Shown: piece by piece, positions 42,795 to 51,311 of the stretch | How the letters are laid out: each line of letters opens with the position of its first letter | Position numbering within the stretch: position 1 is the stretch's first letter | Source of the DNA: Pyropia yezoensis | Lineage: Eukaryota > Rhodophyta > Bangiophyceae > Bangiales > Bangiaceae | Direction: 5' to 3' | Length of the DNA stretch: 64,000 nt | Assembly (NCBI GenBank): GCA_009829735.1 | Contig: CM020618.1 | Location: 18,833,346 to 18,897,345, forward strand | Translations under genes and position numbers: made by a program | The notes under the pieces: generated by a model | The model's input: only the letters and a program-made list of their open reading frames with translations | Database searches by the model: none | What the model was told of the DNA's origin: nothing

Positions 42795-43816
42795 CCGCCG
42801 CCGTCCGCGTCGGGAGGCCGCTGCCTTGCGTGGACTGCGGGGTCGGCAGCCGAGCCGCAGCGGCGCCGCGCTGCCCCCCCCCCCCCCCCCCCCCCCGCCC
42901 CCCGCTGCCTTGGAGGTGAAACCGCCTCGCTCGTGTGGCTCGGTGGCACGCCCCCTCCCGCTAGGGACACAAGAGGGCCCCGCTGACCCCTCCTCCTCCC
43001 CCCCCCACCCGCCACTCTCGGTCCCAACGCGACCGTCGCGAGTGGGCGCGCTAGAGGCGGCGGCGGCTGGGTGCTCTGGCGCTAGTACATAGTTGGGTGG
43101 GTGGGTGGGGTGGGGGGGGGGGGGGGGTGGGGAGGCGCGTGCGTCGCCGCCAGCGCTTCCCCGCCTCCCGCCGGCGCCGGCAGTGACACCCACGGGGCGG
43201 CTGGGACGGCCGGACGGGCGTACATAGCTACGAGGGGCGCGCGGTGCGCCATTCCCCCCCCCCCCCCCCCCCCCCCGCCCCTACGCTTCGCGGCCGGTCG
43301 CGCGCGGGGCCCCGCAGTGCGCGTTCCTGCCCCCTCCCCCGGTGGGGCCCCGCATGGTTGGCGCCGGGAGGAGGGGGGGGGGGGTGGGTGGCACGCGCGG
43401 CCTGCCGGACCGTCTAGGTGGCCGCACCACTGTGGTCGGTCCCCTCGTTGGTGGGTAGGTACGGCAGCTTGGCCGCCGACCCCCCCCCCCCCCCCCGGAC
43501 CATCTGGCTCCTCCTGTCGACCCTGCCTTTGTATCGCCTACCTCCCCATCCCACATCCCTTGGTATCTTTCATCCACCGCTTCCCCATTCCTCTGCCTCG
43601 GGATAGTGGGACCTACGGCCGGCTTTCCCCTCCCCCCCTTACCTTTGTGGTACGTTCCTCTACTGGTCTGTCATGACGGCACGATGTTTCCCTCCCCCCG
43701 CGAGGAGGCGACGGCGGCCACGGGGAGGGTGGCGACTCCCTGCCGCCGCCGCCGCGGTGGCTACCGCAGCGGCGGCGGCGGCAACGTCGGTCCCCACTGT
43801 GGCGGCGGCGGCGGTC
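42795..43816. repeat. Segmental duplication, block 2, copy B
   Basis: Matches 21548-22571. It contains the upstream region and first codons of the metallopeptidase-like gene, which is intact only here. Confidence 0.9.
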
Positions 43817-45622
43817 GTTTCCAGCCTCCACGGCGCGTGGGTGCCCACGATCCAAGGGGGCACCCTCTCTCAGAGGACGGCCGTCCGGTACGCGTTGCGG
43901 CTGCTCGGCCGCGCCCTTGCCGTTCCCGAAGACGTCCACCTGCTTGTCACGTTCAAGTCCCTAGAGGGGGAGGCGCTGGCGCACACCCGCGGCGTGTCGT
44001 TTCGGGAACTGCTGGTGCCCGTTGTGGGGGGCGCCCCCACCACCGTGGCCGACCCCGCCTCTGATGGCTCTGACGACGACGCGGCTGACGACGGGGGAGC
44101 CGCTCCCGACGCCGCTCCATCCACCGTGGTGCGGTTCCCCGCGATTGCCGCGGCGGTGGTGCGCGCCGCCCACCCCGAGGCGCAGGCGCAGCCGGAAGGT
44201 GGCGGTGCCCTCCCCAACGCCCCCCCCCCGCTGCTCGTGGGCCCCGACTCTGGCGGCTATGACATGCGCATGGACATTAACAGCGGGGTGGACTGGTATA
44301 CGGGCACGAACGGGCGGCCGCCGGCGAGCGCGTGGGACCTCATCACCGTCACCCTCCACGAGGCGCTCCACGGGGCCCTCTTTTCGGGCGGCGTCCGCTA
44401 CGTGCCCGCGTCGAGGGCGAGGGCGGGGCCCCCCGCGCGCGCCCTCTTTCGTCTGGGCGCTGCGCCCACCCGCTTTGACACCTTTCTTTCCACCCCCGCC
44501 GGGTGCGCCGTGTCTGCCTACATCCCTGGAAGGGACACGGCGGGGGAGGAGGACCTCGCGGCGGCGCTGACCAATGACGCCCTCTACTTTACGAGCAACG
44601 GCACCCGCCTGCGCCTCCACGCGCCCGCCACCTACTCGGTCGACTCGTCAGTCTACCACTTTTCGTTGCAGCCGAGCGTTGGCGCTGCCGGCGGGGCTTT
44701 GCGCACCTCCCTGATGCAACCGCGGCTGCCGCCGGGGGTGGCCATCCACGCCCTCGACCGTGCGACAAAGGCGGTGATGACGGCGATGTTGTCGCTGTCT
44801 GCTCCCCCCGCCGAGATTTGTGCGGTCCTGCCGTCGCCGGCAGAGGTGGCTGCCGCCGGGTTGGGGACTGAGGGGGACACGTATGGCGCGGGGGGGGGTG
44901 GCAGCTCGGGTGGCGACCCGGCAGGGGTGCCGGTGGATGGCGGTGCCGCCGACGGTAGCGGCGGCCGTTCCATTCTGGGCCTGTCGGTGGCGGCGTTTGC
45001 GGGCATTGCCAGTGCTGCGGGGGTGCTGCTCGTGGCCGTCGTCACGGCCTTTGTGGTGCTTTGCGGGCGGGACCGGCCGGCGCCGGGAGCGGGGGGCTGT
45101 ACCAGCGCCGCTGCGGGCGCCAAGGTGGGCGGCGACCACGGCGGGGGCGCCGAGGCACGGGCCCGCCGCCGGCGAGCGGCCCGCGAGGCGGCGGCGGCGG
45201 GTCGGGGCAACCCCCTCCGGCCGCCCCGCGCTGGCGGGGACGGCTCACGCCGCGGTGGTGGCGGCACCGGCGCCGGCGCCGCCACCGGCCCAGGCGTGGA
45301 CGCGGACGGGGCGGACGCGCTGGCGGCGGCGCTGGCGGCGTGGTCGGCGGCCGACGCCAGCGGCGGGCGGCGGGTCGACTCGGGGGGGTCCACCACGACG
45401 GCCGTTACCGACAGCACCCGCACGTCGTCGGGGGGGAGCGTCGAGGGGGGTGGCTCGGGCGGGGGGTGGGGGGTGGTGTCGGCGCCGCCGCCGGCCTACC
45501 TGGTGGGTGGACGGGGGCGGGCGGTGGTGAGCCGCGTCAACAGCGCGCTCGAGTGGGCGTCAGACGGGGGGAGCAGCGACGAGGAGGGGGGAGGGGGGGG
45601 GCCAACGCGGCCGCCGGGCTGA
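43673..45622 (+). CDS. Membrane-anchored HExxH metallopeptidase-like protein
   Basis: 649 residues from the ATG at 43673. After a basic start (PPPARRRRRPRGGW) comes an Ala-rich hydrophobic stretch (about 23-55), a likely signal peptide. The ectodomain contains MRMDINSGVDWYTG, then DLITVTLHEALHGALFSGG, with H229-E230-x-x-H233 as the probable zinc site. FDTFL, ALTNDALYFTSNGTRLRLHA, SSVYHFS and LMQPRLPPG follow. This order (D-I-N-S, HExxH-G, FD-x-F, LYF-x-G, LM-x-P) is that of secreted zinc-peptidase-like proteins I know from bacteria. In those the motif is usually HExGHG; here it is HEALHG. A transmembrane helix lies at about residues 433-463 (LSVAAFAGIASAAGVLLVAV), followed by a Gly/Arg-rich cytosolic tail. 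Its promoter region was duplicated at 21.5-22.6 kb. Convergent with the next gene. Confidence 0.75.
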   Translation: MTARCFPPPARRRRRPRGGWRLPAAAAAVATAAAAAATSVPTVAAAAVVSSLHGAWVPTIQGGTLSQRTAVRYALRLLGRALAVPEDVHLLVTFKSLEGEALAHTRGVSFRELLVPVVGGAPTTVADPASDGSDDDAADDGGAAPDAAPSTVVRFPAIAAAVVRAAHPEAQAQPEGGGALPNAPPPLLVGPDSGGYDMRMDINSGVDWYTGTNGRPPASAWDLITVTLHEALHGALFSGGVRYVPASRARAGPPARALFRLGAAPTRFDTFLSTPAGCAVSAYIPGRDTAGEEDLAAALTNDALYFTSNGTRLRLHAPATYSVDSSVYHFSLQPSVGAAGGALRTSLMQPRLPPGVAIHALDRATKAVMTAMLSLSAPPAEICAVLPSPAEVAAAGLGTEGDTYGAGGGGSSGGDPAGVPVDGGAADGSGGRSILGLSVAAFAGIASAAGVLLVAVVTAFVVLCGRDRPAPGAGGCTSAAAGAKVGGDHGGGAEARARRRRAAREAAAAGRGNPLRPPRAGGDGSRRGGGGTGAGAATGPGVDADGADALAAALAAWSAADASGGRRVDSGGSTTTAVTDSTRTSSGGSVEGGGSGGGWGVVSAPPPAYLVGGRGRAVVSRVNSALEWASDGGSSDEEGGGGGPTRPPG

Positions 45623-46189
45623 GGGGGGGGGCTGCTGGCGCCCCTCACACCCCTTCCACCTGCCCCCCTGACACTTGCCCCTTGCCGTCGGACCTGCGAC
45701 ACTAGTGAACTGGGGGCGCCTCGCCTGTACATAGGAGGGGGGGAGTCGCTTAGGGTACGTACTACTTTTTTGGGGGGGGCGCGCACCGGAGTTGCACATG
45801 GACGGCGGTGCCCTCTGCGGGAGAACAAACAATCAACGGAGCTCTCCTGACCTTGACTTGCGATCGACAGTACGGAAAAGTCAGACGGCGATGCTATGGG
45901 GCGTCTTTCGCCGTTCTATTCCGACTCTCTCGTCGTTGTGTACAGTGCTTCAGGTTCTCTACCTTGCGGCGCATGCGCCGCGGTAATACCCGTCCTTGTC
46001 GGCCGCCGCGGCAACACCCGTCCTTGTCGGCCGCCGCGGCATGCAACGGAGCCGGCACAAGCTGTCCTTGCCGACCGCCGTGGCACCAACCGTCCGTGTT
46101 GGTGATCTTTGGTGGTGACCTTCCGTGCCCTCTGCCGGGTGGTCCGCGGCGGGCACCCTTGTGTGTCCGTGCACCTTGTGTCAACCACG
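45623..46189. other. Convergent intergenic region
   Basis: About 570 bases between two stop codons. It holds a short tandem repeat with CCGTCCTTGTCGGCCGCCGC at about 45990 and 46018 and two weaker copies to about 46100. No gene seen. Confidence 0.6.
45985..46100. repeat. 28-bp tandem repeat (2 good, 2 degenerate units)
   Basis: Units read CCGTCCTTGTCGGCCGCCGC then GGCAACAC; later copies are changed to CTGTCCTTGCCGACCGCCGT and CCGTCCGTGTTGG. Confidence 0.75.
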
Positions 46190-47323
46190 CTACGCCCCCC
46201 CCTCTGCGCCCGCGCCGACGCCAACGCCGGGCATGCCGCCCACCGCTGCGGGCGCCAGCCACGGGTAGCCCAGGATGCGGACGTCGTCGTCGTAGAGCTG
46301 CCGCAGCGGCCGGTCCACGCACTTGCCGCCGCCGTCCTCGCCCACGTGCTTGCAGTGGAGGTCGGGCCGCCACACGGTGAGGGGCGCGTGGAGGGCGCGG
46401 CACCCAAAGTTGTCCCCCTCTGCGTACCCGTCGGCGATGCGGCGGGTGGCGAGGTAGGCGGCGCACTCGGCGGCCGACCCCCACAGCCGGTGCCGCCCCG
46501 TGCACGCCCGCCCGACCACCGCACACACCCGGGGGATGAGCGCGGTCGCCACAAACGCCGGGTCCGTGTAGTTGATGCCAATCGCCGCCAGCGACGCGGT
46601 CATCCGGGGGAGCTCCAGGTCGTAGCCGGTGACCAGGCCGGCGGCGTTGAACCGCCACACCCCCGCGTGGCTGGCCGTCACCGACCGGCCGGTCGCGTCG
46701 TTCGAGACGACAAAGTCCACCTTGGCGTACGCGTAGGGCGGGGAGACGAGGAACTGGGACACCCCAAACGACACGGCCCGGGCGGTGCCGCTGGTGATGA
46801 TGCCGTAAAAGTACTCGAGGGTGCCCTCCAGGGAGTCGTACACGCCCAGCGGGCGGATGCGGCCGGCCACGGTGCGCGCAAAGGTCCCCGGCCGCACGAC
46901 GCCAGACGTGACAATCCCCAGCGGCACTGACCGGTTGGCCGCCGCCAGCGGCGTGTAGACGTTGCGGATGGTGCGGAGGTAGGTGGCGGCCACCGCGGGG
47001 GGGACGCCGCCGCCAGTGGGGCCGGGGGGGGTGGCCCCCGCCCACGCCTCCGCCTCCGCCACCGCCACACACCCGTACCGCCGCGGCCGGGAGCGGGACG
47101 CGGCGCACACCTCCCGGGCGGGCACGCACGCGGCGGGGCGGGGGCGGCAGCCGCCGCCGCGGCGGCCGCGCACCCCGCAGGTGCCACACGCCGCCGGCCC
47201 GTCGCCACGGTGGCGGGGGGGGGAGGTCCCGCCGGCGGCCGCCAGCGTTGCCATGACAATGGCAGCGGCGGCGGCGGCGGCGGCGGCAACGACCGTCACG
47301 CCGCGTCGCCGCGGGCGAGCCAT
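46190..47323 (-). CDS. Secreted Cys-containing protein, possibly NTF2-like
   Basis: 377 residues from the ATG at 47323. MARPRRRGVTVV followed by a 14-residue Ala/Ile/Val stretch looks like a signal peptide. A Cys-rich patch follows (CGTCGVRGRRGGGCRPRPAAC). The conserved-looking domain (about 120-370) reads TYLRTIRNVYTPLAAANRSV, GRIRPLGVYDSLEGTLEYFYG, FVVSNDATGRSVTASHAGVW, RFNAAGLVTGYDLELPRM, then a C-terminal Cys block (CRALHAPLTVWRPDLHCKHVG, GGGKCVDRPLR). The FVV-N-x-T-G...G-x-W-x-F-N pattern suggests an SnoaL/NTF2-like fold with added disulfides, as in some secreted proteins of fungi and oomycetes. Function unknown. Low-complexity inserts are few, so the domain is probably under selection. 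Confidence 0.7.
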   Translation of the reverse strand: MARPRRRGVTVVAAAAAAAAAIVMATLAAAGGTSPPRHRGDGPAACGTCGVRGRRGGGCRPRPAACVPAREVCAASRSRPRRYGCVAVAEAEAWAGATPPGPTGGGVPPAVAATYLRTIRNVYTPLAAANRSVPLGIVTSGVVRPGTFARTVAGRIRPLGVYDSLEGTLEYFYGIITSGTARAVSFGVSQFLVSPPYAYAKVDFVVSNDATGRSVTASHAGVWRFNAAGLVTGYDLELPRMTASLAAIGINYTDPAFVATALIPRVCAVVGRACTGRHRLWGSAAECAAYLATRRIADGYAEGDNFGCRALHAPLTVWRPDLHCKHVGEDGGGKCVDRPLRQLYDDDVRILGYPWLAPAAVGGMPGVGVGAGAEGGA

Positions 47324-50300
47324 GGCCGCCGACGCGGGGATGGAGGGGACGGGAGGGGAGGGAAGAGGATTGCGGGCAAGGAGGGCGTGGGGCGGGGAGG
47401 CAACACACCAGCTCCGCAAGCGGACCTGCTGGCACCGTCTCAGCGGGGAGGCGGGGCGGGCGAGGCAGCGTGTGGGCCGCGTTGGGAGAGGGGAGCAGAG
47501 GGCGGCGGCGGCGGTGGCAGAGGCGGCTGCCGGCAGCTCTTGCCGCCCCGTCCGTGCCGACGCGGCGGCGCGGCCCGCCACGCGCGTCTTGTAGCGCAGC
47601 GCAAGCGCAGCCGGTCGCCCACCGGCGGCTGCCGCTCCGCCCCGCCGCCCGTCTAGCCCCGCGGCAACGCCCGGCGGGCGGGGCGTCCGCGTCGGACGGC
47701 GCGGGCCCTCCCCCCCCCCCCCCCCCCCCCCCCCCCCACCCGCCCACTACGCCGGGCGGCGGGCGGGTACGGCTGGGCGGTGCCCCTTGCCCTCCCCCCC
47801 AAGCCGTAGGCACCCTGCGGCGGCCATCTCTCCCCAGCCCCCCGGGGCGCCTGCCCCCGCACTGCCACCCCCCCCCCTCCTGCTGTGGCTGCTGGTGCCT
47901 CCCCCTCTACCCGTTACGGGTAGGGCCGGCGGGGCACAACGCATCCCTCCCCCCCCACACGCAGGCGGCGGGGGGGTGGGCGCCGGCCCGCAGCCAGCCC
48001 CCCCACCACGCCTGGGATGTGCGTCGGCCGGGCGGGCGCGTCCGTCCGGCCCCGCCTTCCCCCCTCCTCCCTCCCCCTCCACCTCCCCTACCTCCCCCCC
48101 TCCACCCCCTTGTCGGGGGGGGCGTCCGTGCACCGCGGCCGGCCGGCGGTGTCATCGCAGCCGGGCGCTGCGGGGAGAGGGAGACGGGAAAACCGGGGCG
48201 CTCCCCCCCCCCCTCCCCCCCCCCCCCCGTCCCCATCTGGCCCGCTCCCCCCTGGCGGGGGGAAATGCAACGGCATCGCGGCGGGCCCCCGGCGGGGGTG
48301 GCTGGCCAGCAGCAGCAGACGCCCCCCCCCCCCCCCACCCCTCCCCGCCCCCCACTGCCGCCGCCGACGCTGCCGCCGCGGGGCGGCCGCCGGTCGGCCG
48401 CCGCCGGCGGGGGGGGGGGGGGCGCGGCCCGCTGCCCGCCTGCGCCGTTGGCGTCCCTTCCCGCGCACCCGCCCTCCCCCCCCCCTCCTCCCCCCCCCGG
48501 CTACTCCAACATCCACCTCCACGTGTGTGTGGCAGTGGCGGTGGCGGTGGCGGTGGTGGTGGTGGTGGCGGTGCCGGCGGCGGGTGGCGGTGGCGGTGGC
48601 GGGGGGGGCGTGCCCGTGGGGTTCCCCCGCCCCCGCCGCCGCCGCCTCCCGCGACGGGGCACGGCGCGGCGGCGGGTCGGCAGGGGCGCGGGGGGTGGCG
48701 GCGCCAGCCGCCGCCGCCGCGCCACCACCGCGCTGGGGGGGGGGGGGGGGGGGGTGGGGGGCGTTGCGCGCCGCAGCAGGGGGCCCACTGCCCGTTTGGC
48801 AGAGGCTGGGCAGGGGGGGGGGGGGGGGGCGTGTGGGGGGGGGGTTCACAGGTGATGGTGGGAGGGGGCGGGAGTGGGGGCGGGGCGAGGCGCGCGTGGC
48901 TGCGCGGTGCGCCGCACCCCTCCCCCCCCCCCCACCCCACCCCCCCCACCTCCCCACCTCCCCACCTCCCCCGCACGCGCGGAACCCATCCTCCTCCTCC
49001 TCCTCTCCCACCTCTCCCTCCTTTCGCTGCCGCCCTCTTGTCCCCGCTGGCCGCGCCCGCCGCCGCCGTCCCGTGGGGGTCACCCCCGCCCCCCGCGTCG
49101 TGTGCCGTCCACCCACGTGGCTGGCCGCCCGCCGCCCGTGGTCGGGGCGGGTAGGCAGAGGCAGAGGGGGGGGGGGGGGTGGGGAACTGCTGACGTTGCG
49201 CACCGGGCGGGTGGGTGTGGGGGCGGGGCGGCGGGTAGGCACGGGGGGGGGCGGCGACCCGGCGACCCGCCACGCACCCCGGCGGGGGAGCGGCGGGGGG
49301 AACTGGCGGGGACGGCGCCCGGGGGGCCAGAGGGAGGAGGAGGAGGTGGGGGGGGCGGCGATGGGGTGTGGGTTGCGGTGGATGGGGGAAGGTCCCGCGT
49401 GGATACGGGAACGGGGGGGGGGGGGGGGGGGCGTCTTGGGCCGCCGCCCCCCCACCCCCCGGGGACCGCCTGTTTTGCCACCGTGGCGATTGGGGCGGCG
49501 GGGTGGAGGGTACGGTCGAGCACCACCTCCTCGGCGGTGGTGGTTGGTCTGGCGGGGCAGGGGAGAGGGGTTGGGCGGCGCCGTCACGACGGCAGGTCCA
49601 CCCGACGGCCGCCGTGGCGGCGCGGCAGGGAAGAGGGTGCCGCGTGTACCTAATAGGGACTCGCGGTGGGGATTGCCTCACCCGCAATACGTACAGCAGG
49701 GGTGGAATAGATATACCGGTGGGGTTCCCAGCTTCCAATATTTCAGGTAATCGGAAGTGGACGACAGTTTGCCCGAATAGGCCGTTGAAGTGATAACACG
49801 TGGCGAAAGAGAGGCCATCTGGGCAGTCTCATGGACGGGCGGGGGTCGTCGCGCGGGCCCCCTCACTCCCCGCAGGACGCGCCCCGTGGGGCGCGTCATG
49901 ATGACGGCAGGCAAGGCCGAGCTGTCAAAAAGCACCAGTTCTTTCACAAAACTGCTCACGGCGGCACCTGTACCGGTGGAGATGGCATCGCTCCCCCGTA
50001 AAGCTTTAGTTTGCCGCATGGGGGACAGGAAAGCCGCCGTGCCTCTGCCCGCGTCGACAGAAGGGGTGGGGAATGCGCTCTTGTTCTTTAAGGAGGAGCG
50101 CCGAGACATCAAACTTGATGTGGCCGCCCACGCATTGAAATCTGTGATGGTGGTGTCGCCTGGCAATCAATCCCCCCCCCCCCCACCCCCCTGCCCCTTC
50201 CCCGAGCGGTGCGCCTTGTTGGTAGCGGGAGTGGCCCACGCAAGGAGCAAGGGGAATGGCCGACTCACAGGCTGGGCATTTGGCTTTACGCACCAAGAGG

Positions 50301-51311
50301 GACAACCCTGGTGGTGCCTGTTAGGCCTCCTAAATACCTGTCGCCCCTTTCCCTCCCCATCGTCAGCTCCCGCTGAAAGCCCGCCGAGTCCGCGCATTCG
50401 ATGGAAACTCGACGGGACTCGACGGGGCTTCAGTGGCCGCCGAAGCCCCTTTTCGATGGGCCTTCGAGGGAAACTCGATGGGGACGCGCTCGATGGGCCT
50501 CGATGGAGATTCCTATCGGGCGCGCGTCCTTTACAGTCTCGCATGCACAGTCTCGGACTCATGATAATTCTCAGCTCTCTCACGAGGTTTTCGTGTGGGA
50601 TCACAACCTATACCAGTGTTCCCACTTTCGCTTCCCTTTCGTCCCCCCCCTGCCCTGGTACTCCTGCTCACTGTGGCAGCCACTAGTGCTGTTGGTAAGA
50701 CCCTGGATACCGCGCAACGAAGAAGGACACACTGTTGACGCTGGGGTGGTACCAAAGCGGTCCTGGCCATCTTCCAATCATCTCTGGGAGCAACGAATAA
50801 CTCACACGCAGACGTACAAACTGTGCTCATACAGACAGCGCTGGCTCGCCAGCGTCTACTCGGCTGTCTACCACTACATAGAAAAGGCGCTCAAGCAAGC
50901 CCAGGGCGTCTGCTTAAGAGTCTCGCCTATCCCCCCCCCCACCCCTCCCCTCGCCCACCGGTTCCTCCTTCCCATGCAAACAACAAGCTGCCGGCGGCTA
51001 GGTCAGCGGCCAGTTCCAGTCTCCATGCCACCCCCCCCCTCCCCCCGCCCCCCTCCCGCCGGCTACACCTCCTCACGCTTTCCGCCTGCCCGCACTTTGC
51101 TATCACACTCTCAGCAGCCAGTCCCAGCCTACGAGCAAGGCCGCCAACACGACACAGTTCCACAATCCCACAGCCGACAGCGGCGAGCCCTCCAGCACGA
51201 GCAGCAGCAAGCTGTCCCGGTCATGTCCTCGAACCCACCCGTGAGTCCAACGGGGTTATTGGTTGCACTCCGCCACACTCCGCCACACCCTCCTCACGTC
51301 GTCAAAGCACG
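47324..51311. other. Long stretch without a supported gene
   Basis: 47.3-49.65 kb is extremely GC-rich, with C and G runs and overlapping open frames on both strands, none with a domain. From about 49680 the composition shifts to the lower GC typical of the adjoining transposon. Around 50395-50510 there is a cluster of TCGACGGG/TCGATGGG boxes. No end of the transposon could be fixed here. Confidence 0.45.
50395..50510. repeat. Cluster of TCGAYGGG boxes
   Basis: Several copies of CTCGACGGG/CTCGATGGG in about 115 bases. The stretch GCTCGATGGGCCTCGATGG (50488-50506) recurs exactly at 54864-54882, between the two genes of the transposon. They may be subterminal transposase-binding repeats. Confidence 0.5.

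Noticed and set aside
47470..49750. Several 450-580-residue overlapping frames on both strands
   Set aside because: All are Gly/Pro/Arg shadows through C and G runs without any recognisable motif.
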